Assembly (NCBI RefSeq): GCF_000230995.2
Contig: NC_019973.1
Location: 868,001-932,000, forward strand
Direction: 5' to 3'
Source: Mesorhizobium australicum WSM2073
GTDB lineage: Bacteria > Pseudomonadota > Alphaproteobacteria > Rhizobiales > Rhizobiaceae
Length of the DNA: 64,000 nt
Made by a program: the position numbers and the translations under genes. A model generated the notes under the pieces. That model was given only the letters and a program-made list of their open reading frames with translations, ran no database searches and was not told the origin of the DNA. Shown piece after piece: positions 40,824-51,045 of the stretch; position 1 is the stretch's first letter, and each line of letters opens with the position of its first letter.

Positions 40824-42152
40824 ATGGGCGAACACATCATCAAGCTGCCCGATGTCGGCGAGGGTGTCGCCGAGGCCGAGCTCGTCGAATGGCATGTCAA
40901 GATCGGCGACATCGTGCGCGAGGACACGGTGCTCGCCGCCGTGATGACCGACAAGGCGACGGTCGAAATCCCGTCGCCCGTCGATGGCGAAATCCTGTGG
41001 CTGGGCGCCGAGATCGGCGACACGGTGGCGATCGGTTCACCGATCGTGCGGCTGAAAGTGGCGGACGACGGCAATGTGAAAGCCGGCAAGGAGGCTGAAC
41101 CGGCGACCGGGGCGGAGCCGCCCGCCAGGCTGCCGAGCCCGAAGCCCGAAGCCGCTTCGCCGCGCAAGCCGGCAAGACCCGCCGAGATACCGGCGAAACC
41201 CGCATCGTCGTCGTCGGCGCCGAAAACCGTGACGCGCTCCTCGGCTTCGGGCGCGCCGCGTCCGGAAGGCGAAAAGCCGTTGGCCTCCCCCGCTGTCCGC
41301 TTGCGGGCGAAAGAGGCGGGCGTCGATCTCAGGCAGGTGGCGGGGACGGGTCCGGCCGGCCGCATCGGCCACGAGGATTTGGAGGCGTTCCTGGCGCGCG
41401 GGCCGCAAGCGGCCAGGGGGCCGGGCCTCGCCCGCGACGACACCGTCGAGGACATCAAACTGGTCGGCCTGCGGCGCAAGATCGCCGAGAAGATGACGCT
41501 GTCGAAGTCGCGCATCCCGCACATCACCTATGTCGAGGAGATCGACGTCACGGCGCTCGAGGAATTGCGCGCCGCGCTCAACAAGGAAAAGCGTGTTGCC
41601 AAGGGCGGCGCGGAGAGGCCGAAGCTGACCTTGCTGCCGTTCCTGATGCGGGCGATGGTCAAGGCGATCGCGGACCAGCCCCAGCTCAATTCCCTGTTCG
41701 ACGACGAGGCTGGTATCATCCACCAGCATGGCGGCATCCATATCGGCATTGCCGCGCAGACACCGTCGGGACTGGTGGTGCCTGTCGTCAAGCATGCCGA
41801 GGCGCGCGATGTCTGGGACTGCGCCGCCGAGGTCGCCAGGCTGGCGGAGGCCGCGAAGTCGGGAACGGCGACGCGTGACGAGCTGTCCGGCTCTACCATC
41901 ACCATCACCTCGCTCGGCGCCATGGGTGGGATCGCGACGACGCCTGTGATCAACCACCCCGAAGTGGCGATCATCGGCGTCAACAAGATGATGATGCGGC
42001 CGGTTTGGGATGGCACGCAGTTCATTCCGCGCAAGATGATGAACCTGTCGTCGAGCTTCGACCACCGCGTCATCGACGGCTGGGACGCGGCGGTGTTCAT
42101 CCAGCGGATCAAGGCGCTGCTGGAGACGCCGGCGCTGATTTTCGTGGATTGA
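40824..42152 (+). CDS. bkdB: Branched-chain 2-oxoacid dehydrogenase E2 (lipoamide acyltransferase)
   Basis: 442 residues: one lipoyl domain (lysine in VMTDKATVEIPSPV, about residue 44), an Ala/Pro-rich linker, a peripheral subunit-binding domain (ASPAVRLRAKEAGVDLRQV, about 152-185) and the catalytic domain ending with SSSFDHRVIDGWDAAVF, where His and Asp are catalytic. Core of the complex; transfers acyl groups to CoA. ATG is preceded by GGGGGAGG. Confidence 0.95.
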   Translation: MGEHIIKLPDVGEGVAEAELVEWHVKIGDIVREDTVLAAVMTDKATVEIPSPVDGEILWLGAEIGDTVAIGSPIVRLKVADDGNVKAGKEAEPATGAEPPARLPSPKPEAASPRKPARPAEIPAKPASSSSAPKTVTRSSASGAPRPEGEKPLASPAVRLRAKEAGVDLRQVAGTGPAGRIGHEDLEAFLARGPQAARGPGLARDDTVEDIKLVGLRRKIAEKMTLSKSRIPHITYVEEIDVTALEELRAALNKEKRVAKGGAERPKLTLLPFLMRAMVKAIADQPQLNSLFDDEAGIIHQHGGIHIGIAAQTPSGLVVPVVKHAEARDVWDCAAEVARLAEAAKSGTATRDELSGSTITITSLGAMGGIATTPVINHPEVAIIGVNKMMMRPVWDGTQFIPRKMMNLSSSFDHRVIDGWDAAVFIQRIKALLETPALIFVD

Positions 42153-42192
42153 GGGAGATGTGATGCGTTCTCGAGTTTCCATTGGCGGGCGC

Positions 42193-42375
42193 CGCGCCGC
42201 CCCTCATTGCCCTGCCGGGCATTTCTCCCCGTATAGTAACGGGGAGAAAGACGCCGTTATCCATGGTTTCGCCAATCGGCAGCGTTGCAGACGAGGGCGC
42301 CAACATCGCGGCCAATCCCTTCTCCCCGTCACTATACGGGGAGAAGGTGCCGGCAGGCGGATGAGGGGCAGCGCT
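42193..42375. repeat. Paired palindromic repeat (family P) between bkdB and lpdV
   Basis: Two copies in opposite orientation: CCCCTCATTGCCCTGCCGGG plus TTTCTCCCCGTATAGTAACGGGGAGAAA on the left, and CTTCTCCCCGTCACTATACGGGGAGAAGG plus TGCCGGCAGGCGGATGAGGG on the right (each written in pieces), separated by about 70 unique bases. The outer ends are complementary, so the transcript can form one long stem with two smaller hairpins. It interrupts an operon. Confidence 0.78.
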
Positions 42376-42425
42376 GGGTTGGATGGGAGGACGTTGACGG
42401 CTCTCACGACAAGGAAGCTGCCAAC

Positions 42426-43823
<1,398 letters not shown>

Positions 43824-43825
43824 AG

Positions 43826-43859
43826 CTCCCCCTCTCCCGCGTCAGGCGTAAAGGGGGAG
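43826..43859 (+). terminator. Likely terminator after lpdV
   Basis: CTCCCCCT (43826-43833) pairs with AGGGGGAG (43852-43859) right after the lpdV stop. The loop is 18 bases with partial inner pairing. No T tract. It may be the stump of a family C repeat split by the IS insertion. Confidence 0.5.
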
Positions 43860-43880
43860 GAGTTGCTCGAGCCCCAGGCT

Positions 43881-45207
43881 TGTCCGAACCGGATAGATAG
43901 GTAACAGAATGGACCGATAGCATGGGTGACAGTTTTCTTGTCCGCCGGAGGACCGGCGATGGTTTGGCGAGAAACTGGCATTATGGACGAGCGGCTGCGG
44001 TTTATTGTGGATTGGCTTTCGGATGAGGAGACGATGATCGAGCTGTGTGCGGCTTACGGCATCTCGCGCAAGACTGGCTACAAATGGCTTGGACGCTATC
44101 GCGCGTTCGGTCCGGAAGGTTTGCACGATCTGCCGCGCGCGCCGCTCAATCATGGCCGGGCGACGGCGCTGGATGTGGTGGAGCGGATCGTGGCGACAAA
44201 GGAGACGCACCCGCTGTGGGGGCCTAAGAAGATCGTGGCGCGGCTCAAGCGCACGGCTCCCGAGCTGGTCTGGCCGTCAGCCTCGACAGTGGGCGCCATC
44301 CTTGCACGACACGGGCTTGTTCGTGCCCGCAAGCGGCCACGCCTGCGGGCCTGCGGCAATGGACCGTGGCCGCAGGCCGAAAGACCGAACGCGGTGTGGA
44401 CTGGCGATCACAAGGGCTGGTTCCAGACTGCTGACGGATGGCGCTGTGATCCGTTGACGGTGATGGATGCCTCGAGCCGTTACCTTCTGGCGCTCGAAGC
44501 GACGGGCTCGACGGCGCACGCCGAGGCCTGGCCGGTATTCGAGCGGTTATTTGAGGAGCATGGCCTGCCGGATCGGTTCAGAAGCGACAATGGTTCGCCC
44601 TTCGCGTCGGCCGGCGTCACCGGGCTGACGCCGCTTGCGGTCCGCTTCATCAAGCTCGGCATCACGCTGGAGCGGATCGCGCCCGGCAAGCCGCAGCAGA
44701 ACGGACGCCACGAGCGCTTCCATCTGACCATGCTGCCACTGGCCAAGGAACCGGAGGCCGACAGAACGGCTCAGGCCAAGGCCTTCGAGGCCTTCCGGCG
44801 CAGCTACAATGAGGAACGTCCGCATGAGGCGCTCGCCATGGATACTCCAGCGCAGCATTACCGCCCCTCACAGCGTGCCATGCCAAGAACGCCCTGCGAG
44901 CCCGAATATCCGCAAGAGGCCGCGGTCCGACAGATGCGTCACAATGGCGAGATCAGGTGGAATGGCGGCTTCGTCTATGTCTCGCAATCGCTGGCCGGCG
45001 AAGCGGTCGCAGCCTCAGAAACCGAGGATGGACAATGGCTGCTTTCTTTCCATGCCCATCCGCTCGGCATCATCGACACAAGGCGCATGAAGCTTGTCCG
45101 CCACAGCGCCGCGCCAACCGAACCGCTTGGCGCTGCGGCGGACGCATAGGGGGAGAACTGTTACCTATGTATCCGGTTCATTCTGTAACCCATCTATCGG
45201 CTGGACA
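43881..45207 (+). mobile_element. IS481-family insertion sequence
   Basis: Imperfect terminal inverted repeats of about 50 bases: TGTCC at 43881 to about 43932 and the complementary end at about 45157-45207 (GGACA). Both contain GATAGAT, GGT(A/T)ACAGAATG and ACCG elements in the same order. GGCT flanks both sides (43877-43880 and 45208-45211), a candidate 4-bp target duplication. One intact transposase gene inside. The element sits at the edge of a family C repeat. Confidence 0.85.
43959..45149 (+). CDS. IS481-family transposase
   Basis: 396 residues. N-terminal helix-turn-helix (IELCAAYGISRKTGYKWLGRY), then the DDE integrase core: Asp in VWTGDHKGWF, Asp in RFRSDNGSPFAS and Glu in GKPQQNGRHERFHLTM. 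The IS481 hallmarks LKRTAPELVWPSASTVGAIL and YNEERPHEALAMDTPAQHY are present. The frame is intact, so the element could be active. Start MVWRETGIM chosen by family likeness. Confidence 0.92.
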   Translation: MVWRETGIMDERLRFIVDWLSDEETMIELCAAYGISRKTGYKWLGRYRAFGPEGLHDLPRAPLNHGRATALDVVERIVATKETHPLWGPKKIVARLKRTAPELVWPSASTVGAILARHGLVRARKRPRLRACGNGPWPQAERPNAVWTGDHKGWFQTADGWRCDPLTVMDASSRYLLALEATGSTAHAEAWPVFERLFEEHGLPDRFRSDNGSPFASAGVTGLTPLAVRFIKLGITLERIAPGKPQQNGRHERFHLTMLPLAKEPEADRTAQAKAFEAFRRSYNEERPHEALAMDTPAQHYRPSQRAMPRTPCEPEYPQEAAVRQMRHNGEIRWNGGFVYVSQSLAGEAVAASETEDGQWLLSFHAHPLGIIDTRRMKLVRHSAAPTEPLGAAADA

Positions 45208-45210
45208 GGC

Positions 45211-45434
45211 TCCTTTCCTCTCCCTCCGGAGGGGGAGAGGTGGCGCTGCGAAGCAGCGACGGAGTGGGGGAAGCCGGTCCTCAGACGCACCGCCGCTGAA
45301 ATCATCACAAGCTTCAATCAGTCAGGACGAGGCATCACCCCGGCTTGAAATAACAAGCCCAAGCCAGGTCGACCCCCACTCCGTCGAGCTTCGCTCGACA
45401 CCTCTCCCCCGGTCGACGGGGGAGAGGAAAGGCG
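45211..45434. repeat. Paired palindromic repeat (family C)
   Basis: Left unit: CCTCTCCCTCCGGAGGGGGA then a GCTGCGAAGCAGC hairpin then GACGGAGTGGGGG. Right unit, inverted: CCCCCACTCCGTC, a GAGCTTCGCTC hairpin, then CCTCTCCCCCGGTCGACGGG. The GTGGGGG ends face each other across about 90 unique bases. Immediately right of the IS element. Confidence 0.78.
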
Positions 45435-45441
45435 CCGTCGC

Positions 45442-46545
45442 TCAGCTCGCCAGCCGGCTTACCATTTCATGCTGGGCATAGGCGCGGCCGAAGCGGTTGG
45501 CGAGGAAGGCATCGAGCGCGATTTCCTCCTGCTTGACGAAGCCGGTCGCCGGCAGCGATCCGTCCGCCAGCATGTCGAGCACGGCGCAGATGCCAGACGC
45601 GGTGGTGATCTGGATGGCGCTGCGCACCGTCCGGCCGATGCGCCGGGAATAAATCTTGTTGGCGTAGGTCTCCTGCAGCAGGCGGCCGTTCCTGCGGCCC
45701 GAGACGGTGACGAAGACGATGACCACGTCCTGCAGCGTCGCCGGCAGGGCGCTTTCGAAAATGTCCTTCAGCACGTCGCGGCGGTGGCGCAGCCCAAGGT
45801 CGTTGAGCAGCGCCTTCATGATCGCGGCGTGGCCGGGATAGCGGATGGTGCGGTAGTTCAGCGTGCGTACCTTGCCCTTCAGCGTCTCGGCCAAGGTGCC
45901 CAGTCCACCGGAGGTGTTGAACGCCTCGTAGGTGACGCCGTCGAGCGAAAACTCCTCGCGCTCCTCCAGCGGCGGCACTTCGACCAGCTCGCCCTCGACG
46001 ATCGCCTCGCAAGGCTCGCAATATTCGTTGATGACGCCGTCGGTGCTCCAGGTCAGATTGTAGTTCAGCGCGTTGGACGGGTATTGCGGCAGCGCGCCGA
46101 CGCGCATGCGCACGCTTTCCAGCGTGTCGAAGCGGCTGGCGAGATCATTGGCGACGATCGAGATGAAGCCGGGCGCCAACCCGCATTGCGGGATGAAGGC
46201 GCTCTTGGCGGTACGGGCCAGCTCCTTGACCCGCCTGGTCGAGACGACGTCCTCGGTGAGATCGAGATAATGCACGCCGGCGCTGGCCGCCGCCTCGGCG
46301 ATGCGCGTGGTGAGGTGGAAGGGGGCGGCGCTCAGCACCGCGAACTTGCCGGCGAGCGCGGCTTCAAGCGCACCGGGCGCCGCGATGTCGAGTTCCAGCG
46401 TCTCGACGCCGGCGGGGACTTCCGCCGCGGCGAGCTGCGCCGCCGAGCGGTCGAGGAGAGTGACCTGATAGTCGCCCGTCGCGGCAAGCATTTCGGCGAT
46501 GGTCGAGCCGATCTTGCCGGCCCCGACGATAATGATTTTGTTCAT
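45442..46545 (-). CDS. Saccharopine dehydrogenase-family protein
   Basis: 367 residues with N-terminal Rossmann motif IIIVGAGKIGSTIAEMLA and the family segments YLDLTEDVVSTRRVKELAR and PQCGLAPGFISIVANDLA. Such proteins include lysine-pathway enzymes (LYS9 type) and other C-N dehydrogenases of unknown substrate. GGGGAA precedes ATG 46545; the open frame beyond it is rejected. Divergent from an Lrp/AsnC regulator, suggesting amino-acid-responsive control. Confidence 0.85.
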   Translation of the reverse strand: MNKIIIVGAGKIGSTIAEMLAATGDYQVTLLDRSAAQLAAAEVPAGVETLELDIAAPGALEAALAGKFAVLSAAPFHLTTRIAEAAASAGVHYLDLTEDVVSTRRVKELARTAKSAFIPQCGLAPGFISIVANDLASRFDTLESVRMRVGALPQYPSNALNYNLTWSTDGVINEYCEPCEAIVEGELVEVPPLEEREEFSLDGVTYEAFNTSGGLGTLAETLKGKVRTLNYRTIRYPGHAAIMKALLNDLGLRHRRDVLKDIFESALPATLQDVVIVFVTVSGRRNGRLLQETYANKIYSRRIGRTVRSAIQITTASGICAVLDMLADGSLPATGFVKQEEIALDAFLANRFGRAYAQHEMVSRLAS

Positions 46546-46667
46546 GTTCAAATTCCCCTGCGATCTGCGTTTCCCAAAAACCATCGCAGCTTGCCTGTCG
46601 AAAGGAAGCGTGGAATTCTGCAAAGTGAACCCTATCTTTTATCGATCTGCCGAAAGGCTTCGTCGAA

Positions 46668-47096
46668 ATGCTCAGTGATGCCGAACAAGCCCTGCTCTCG
46701 CTGCTGCGCGCCAACGCACGCGCCTCGACGGCGGAACTGGCGCGTCGGCTCGGCGTGTCGCGCACAACGGTGCAAAGCCGGATCGAGCGGCTGGAGCAGC
46801 GCGGCATTATCACCGGCTATGGCGTCAGGCTGGCGCCGGACTATGAGCAGGGGCTGGTCAGGGCGCATGTGCTGCTCACCGTCACGCCGAAGCTCGCCGA
46901 CAAGGTGGTGCGCAGCCTGCAGGCGCTGCCGCCGGTCAGGACGCTGCACTCCGTCAGCGGCAATTTCGACATGATCGTCATCGTCGACGCGCCGTCGATC
47001 CGCGACCTCGACACGCTGCTCGACCAGATCGGCGCCATGGACGGGGTCGAGCGGACATCGTCGTCGATTATATTGTCGACACGGATCGACCGCTAA
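46668..47096 (+). CDS. Lrp/AsnC-family transcriptional regulator
   Basis: 142 residues: N-terminal HTH (STAELARRLGVSRTTVQSRI, about 18-38) and a RAM ligand-binding domain with VSGNFDMIVIVDAPSIRDLD. Typical size. Starts 122 bases from the divergent saccharopine dehydrogenase gene, its likely target. No obvious palindrome was settled in the gap. Confidence 0.88.
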   Translation: MLSDAEQALLSLLRANARASTAELARRLGVSRTTVQSRIERLEQRGIITGYGVRLAPDYEQGLVRAHVLLTVTPKLADKVVRSLQALPPVRTLHSVSGNFDMIVIVDAPSIRDLDTLLDQIGAMDGVERTSSSIILSTRIDR

Positions 47097-47126
47097 CGTT
47101 ACGGCGGCTTTCGCTAACTTCCGAAG

Positions 47127-48497
47127 TTAATCCATCACCAGGGGAAAACTCACCACCACGGCCAGGCCCGGCCGGCGGTCCTCGAGCGCAATGGTCGCGC
47201 CGTGCAGCTCGGCGATGGCCCGGACGAGGCTGAGGCCGAGGCCGCTGCCGGGGGTCGAGCGGCTGTGGTCCAGCCGGTAGAGACGCTGAAACACTTTTTC
47301 GCGCTCGTCGGCGGGAATGCCGGGTCCGTTGTCGGCGACGCTGGCAAGAACACGATCGCCCTGGCGCGTCACCGAGAGTTGGATGGATGTGCCGGGCGGA
47401 CAATGGCGTAGCGCATTCTCGACCAGGTTGGCGAACATCTGCGTCAGCAGTTCACGGTCGCCATGAATGCGGTCCGTGGTCTTGTCCAGTTCCGCAGCCG
47501 ACAGCACCTTGCCGTCGTCCTCGGCCACTTCGGTGTAGATCTCGGCGATGGTCCCGAGGACCTCGCCGAGCGCGACATCGGTGAAGCGCGCCTTGCGCGC
47601 GCCGGCCTCGATCTGCGCGATGCGCAGCAGCGCGTCGAAGGTCTCGTTGATCTGGTGACCCTCGGCGCGCGCGTCAGCCAGATCGTCGGAGACGTCCTGG
47701 CGCCGCGCGGCCTTGTCGGCGGCGCTCTCCAGGATCATCTGCAGGCGGTTGAGCGGCGTCTTCAAATCATGCGCGATGTCGGCGCTGACCTGCTTCATGC
47801 CTTCGACCAGCGCCGACAGGCGGTCGAGCGCGGCGTTGATCTGGCTGGAGACGATGTCGATGTCGTCGTCCTTGCCGGTCAGCGGGATGCGGGTGTCGAG
47901 GCGGCCATGCGAAACGTCGACCATCGTGGCGGCAATGCCGTCGAGACGGCGCTGGACGCGCGAGGCGAGCAGGGCGCCGCCGGCGACGGCCAGGCCGGTG
48001 ATGATCAGCGTCGCCCAGCCGAAGCTCATCAGCATGATCGTTTCCAGCTCCTCGGTCTCGGAGAGGCTGAAGGCGATGGTCAGCGTGTTGGCGCCGACCG
48101 GGCCGGAATAGGCGCGGTATTCGGTGTCCGGCGGCAGGCCCGGCATTTCGGCGCCGAACATCGAGAAACCGTCGGGAAGCCCCGCCGCGGTGAAGTTGCC
48201 CGCAATACGGTTGCCGGCGGCGTCGGTCAGCGAAAAGAGCTGCTCCTTCCCAGGGCTGCGCGCGGAGTGGTTTTCGACGGTCTCCACCAACTCCCTGAGA
48301 TCCTTGTCGGCATAGGTCGCGGCGATGACGGCATAGGTCTCGCTGATGGTGTCGTCGAGCTGCTCGGCAAGGTCGGCGCTCATCATCTGGTAGACGATGG
48401 CGCCCGCCAGCACGAAGGCCAGCATGAACAGGAAGGCGAACGTCAGGGCAAGCCGGAATGGCGTGCTGCGCAGCAGGCGGGTCCGGGTCACGGTCAT
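47127..48497 (-). CDS. HAMP-domain sensor histidine kinase
   Basis: 456 residues: TM1 (about 14-36), a periplasmic sensor of about 120 residues, TM2 (about 155-178), HAMP (about 180-230), H box QVSADIAHDLKTPLNRLQ (His about 248), N box NLVENALRHCPPG, G1 VADNGPGIP and G2 GSGLGLSLVRA. Complete and probably functional. Starts 13 bases after its response regulator. Signal unknown. Confidence 0.92.
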   Translation of the reverse strand: MTVTRTRLLRSTPFRLALTFAFLFMLAFVLAGAIVYQMMSADLAEQLDDTISETYAVIAATYADKDLRELVETVENHSARSPGKEQLFSLTDAAGNRIAGNFTAAGLPDGFSMFGAEMPGLPPDTEYRAYSGPVGANTLTIAFSLSETEELETIMLMSFGWATLIITGLAVAGGALLASRVQRRLDGIAATMVDVSHGRLDTRIPLTGKDDDIDIVSSQINAALDRLSALVEGMKQVSADIAHDLKTPLNRLQMILESAADKAARRQDVSDDLADARAEGHQINETFDALLRIAQIEAGARKARFTDVALGEVLGTIAEIYTEVAEDDGKVLSAAELDKTTDRIHGDRELLTQMFANLVENALRHCPPGTSIQLSVTRQGDRVLASVADNGPGIPADEREKVFQRLYRLDHSRSTPGSGLGLSLVRAIAELHGATIALEDRRPGLAVVVSFPLVMD

Positions 48498-48510
48498 CGG
48501 GAGGTCGCGA

Positions 48511-49194
48511 TCACTGGGAGAGCGGCGCGTGCAGGCTGTAGCCGGTGTTGCGGATGGTGTGGATGAGCTGGGTACCGAACGGCTTGTCGACCTTGGTCCG
48601 CAAGCGGCTGATATGGGTTTCGACGACGCTGGTCTTGGGGTCGAAGTGGAAATCCCAGACCCGCTCCAGCAGCATGGTGCGGGTGATGACGCGGCCCTCG
48701 CCGCGCATCAGCACCTCGAGCAGGCTGAACTCCCTCGGCTGCAGGTCGATCGGCTGGCCCTGCCTGACGACGCGCCGCATGATCAGGTCCATTTCGAGGT
48801 CGGCGACCCGCAGAACGGTCTTCTGTTCCTGCGCGGCCGGCCGCCGGCCGAGCGCGTTGATGCGGGCAAGCAGCTCGGAAAAGGCGAAGGGCTTGACCAG
48901 ATAGTCGTCGCCGCCGGCCTCGAGCCCCTCGACGCGGTCGTCAATGCCGCCGACGGAGGTGAGGAAGATCGCCGGCGTGCGCACGCCGGCGGCGCGGACG
49001 GCCTTGACCATCGACAGGCCATCGAGGCCCGGGATCATCCGGTCGGCGACGATCACGTCGTAGCCGCCGCCGGTCGCGGCGAAAAACCCGTCATGGCCAT
49101 TGCGCAGGAGGTCGCAGACATGGCCGGCCTCGGTCAGGCCGCGCACGATATAGTCCGCCGTCCTGTGGTCGTCCTCGACGAGAAGTAGCCGCAT
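48511..49194 (-). CDS. OmpR-family response regulator
   Basis: 227 residues. Receiver domain with VEDDHR acidic pair, phospho-acceptor Asp in VIVADRMIPG (about 51) and Lys in YLVKPF; C-terminal winged helix with RVITRTMLLERVWDF and TSVVETHISRLRTKVD. The Asp-Arg pair at the acceptor (DRM instead of the usual D(L/M)M) is slightly unusual. Partner of the downstream kinase; the COG4705 gene upstream is a likely target. Confidence 0.93.
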   Translation of the reverse strand: MRLLLVEDDHRTADYIVRGLTEAGHVCDLLRNGHDGFFAATGGGYDVIVADRMIPGLDGLSMVKAVRAAGVRTPAIFLTSVGGIDDRVEGLEAGGDDYLVKPFAFSELLARINALGRRPAAQEQKTVLRVADLEMDLIMRRVVRQGQPIDLQPREFSLLEVLMRGEGRVITRTMLLERVWDFHFDPKTSVVETHISRLRTKVDKPFGTQLIHTIRNTGYSLHAPLSQ

Positions 49195-49297
49195 CGCTGT
49201 TCCCTGGCTGCCGGTATCCGGGACAGGCTATCACCGGCACGAGTCCGTTCCTAGAATAGTCGCCAACTGGCCAGGCCTTGCGGCGTCCGACCGCGGT

Positions 49298-50089
49298 TCA
49301 CTCCGAGTCCAGCAGCATGTCGTCCATCTCATCGGCATTATTCCTGAGCGTCATGTAGAGAACCAGCGCGATGATGCAGCCGAGGAAGATCAGGCTGGTG
49401 AAAATGGTGCCGAAACCGAGGCCGCCATATTCGGCTGGCTGCGACAGCCAATCGCCGAAGGGGGCGCCCAGCGGACGCGTCAGGATATAGGCCAGCCAGA
49501 ACGCCAGGATGGCGTCCAGGTGGAACAGGTAATAGGCGAGCGCGATAAGCGCGATGACGCCGCCGAACAGCAGGCCCGTGGTCAGGTAGCCCATGTCGAA
49601 GGTCTCGGCGACCAGATCGCCGGCGGCGGTGCCCAGCGAGAAGGTGAAGAGGATCGCCAGCCAGTAGAAGATCTCGCGCCTGGTCGTGAAGATGGTGTGG
49701 ATCGAAAGCGTCCGCTCGCTTGCGTACCAGACCGCGAATGTCGCCGCGAGCACAACGGAAAAGGCGATCGTCGTGGTCTGCAGGCGCACGCCGAAATTGT
49801 CGACGAGGTTATCCGTGATCAACGTGCCGACGACGCTGATCAGCACCACCGCCAGCCAGTAGGCCCACGGCACGTAGCGTTTGTGCGCGAACTGCAGGGC
49901 GAGGGCGACGACCAGCACGCCGGTCATGATCAGCGAGGTGACGGTCAAGCCGAGGCCGAGGTTGACGGCGAGATAGTCCGCCGCCGTCTCGCCAATGGTC
50001 ACCGCCATCAGCTTGACCAACCAGAAGTCGAGGGTGACGTCCGGCACCCTGTTTTGGCTCGGTGCGGGGGGTGTGTGTGGTGCGAGCAT
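49298..50089 (-). CDS. COG4705 membrane protein with fourfold internal repeat
   Basis: 263 residues with about seven or eight membrane helices. Four related segments recur: KLMAVTIGETAADYLAVNLG (about 26), YWLAVVLISVVGTLITDNLV (about 77), YWLAILFTFSLGTAAGDLVA (about 141) and FWLAYILTRPLGAPFGDWLS (about 198). Each has the pattern W-L-A-x7-G-(T/E/A)-x3-D-x-L. COG4705 is uncharacterised and often sits beside two-component systems, as here (103 bases from the response regulator, same strand). The acidic C-terminus DEMDDMLLDSE is striking. Confidence 0.82.
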   Translation of the reverse strand: MLAPHTPPAPSQNRVPDVTLDFWLVKLMAVTIGETAADYLAVNLGLGLTVTSLIMTGVLVVALALQFAHKRYVPWAYWLAVVLISVVGTLITDNLVDNFGVRLQTTTIAFSVVLAATFAVWYASERTLSIHTIFTTRREIFYWLAILFTFSLGTAAGDLVAETFDMGYLTTGLLFGGVIALIALAYYLFHLDAILAFWLAYILTRPLGAPFGDWLSQPAEYGGLGFGTIFTSLIFLGCIIALVLYMTLRNNADEMDDMLLDSE

Positions 50090-50337
50090 GGCTGATGTCC
50101 CGATGCCGATGGTTGCGCCGGCGGCGGAAGCGATCCGGCATTCGGATGATGATAGGCAAGCGACTTCTCACCAGCCTGTCCGGCGCCATACAAATTCGTA
50201 AGGATGGCGGTGGCTGGCTCAAAAGGCCTTTACGAATGCCTCGCGATGCGCTGATAGAGGGTGAGCGCCTTGTATCCGCCATCAATGGCGTGCCCCAGTG
50301 GCCGGGCCTGCACCAGAGTGCCCAGGAAAACGCGAAA

Positions 50338-50973
50338 ATGACCTACGCTTCCCTCAAGCCGGTTTCACAGGCTTTCGACCAGCGCAAGCGGCTGATATTC
50401 ATCCGGGTCGCGGCGGTGCTGGCGGTGCTGCTGCTGTTCCTGACCAAACCGGCGCTCAGCGAAGGCTCGAACGGCCACGAAACGCTCGAATTCCTCGGCT
50501 TCTGCCTGGTGCTCGCCTGCGTCGCCGGCCGGCTGTGGAGCATCCTCTATGTCGGCGGCAAGAAGAATGAAGAGCTGGTCTCGACGGGACCATTCTCGAT
50601 GAGCCAGAACCCGCTCTACTTCTTCTCGACGGTCGGCGCGGTCGGCATCGGCCTGCTCTACGGCTCGGTGGTGGCCGCCGCCGCGCTTGGCGTCGCCAGC
50701 TTCCTGATCTTCCGTGTCACGGCGCGCAGGGAGGCCGAATATCTCCTGGGCAAGTTCGGCCCGGCCTACAGCGCCTACATCAAGGCGACGCCCCGGTTCT
50801 GGCCAAACCCGCTGCTCTACCACGACAATGACGAGCTGCGGTTCTCGACCCGGGCGCTGAGGCGCACCTTTTTCGACGGGCTCTATTTCCTCGCCATCTT
50901 CCCGGCCATCGAGCTGATCGAGTATTTCAGGGAGACAGGCGTGCTGTTCCCGGCCTTCATCACGCTGTACTGA
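50338..50973 (+). CDS. Isoprenylcysteine methyltransferase-like membrane protein
   Basis: 211 residues with about four or five membrane helices and the signature ELVSTGPFSMSQNPLYFFST (RNPxY-like) and REAEYLLGKFGPAYSAYIKA (E...F...Y), as in phospholipid methyltransferase/ICMT families. Bacterial members methylate unknown lipids or quinol-like compounds. AGGAAAA precedes ATG 50338. The first 248 bases after the COG4705 start hold no convincing gene. Confidence 0.78.
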   Translation: MTYASLKPVSQAFDQRKRLIFIRVAAVLAVLLLFLTKPALSEGSNGHETLEFLGFCLVLACVAGRLWSILYVGGKKNEELVSTGPFSMSQNPLYFFSTVGAVGIGLLYGSVVAAAALGVASFLIFRVTARREAEYLLGKFGPAYSAYIKATPRFWPNPLLYHDNDELRFSTRALRRTFFDGLYFLAIFPAIELIEYFRETGVLFPAFITLY

Positions 50974-51045
50974 GCAGCTCGCCACGGGAATTGGCGCGGC
51001 TGATCGGCCATCGCGACTGTCGATGGCCATTCATGGAAATCGAAA

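Noticed and set aside
45211..45434. CRISPR array or tandem repeats
   Set aside because: The repeats are inverted pairs with unequal, non-periodic spacing and no cas genes; they are palindromic intergenic elements.
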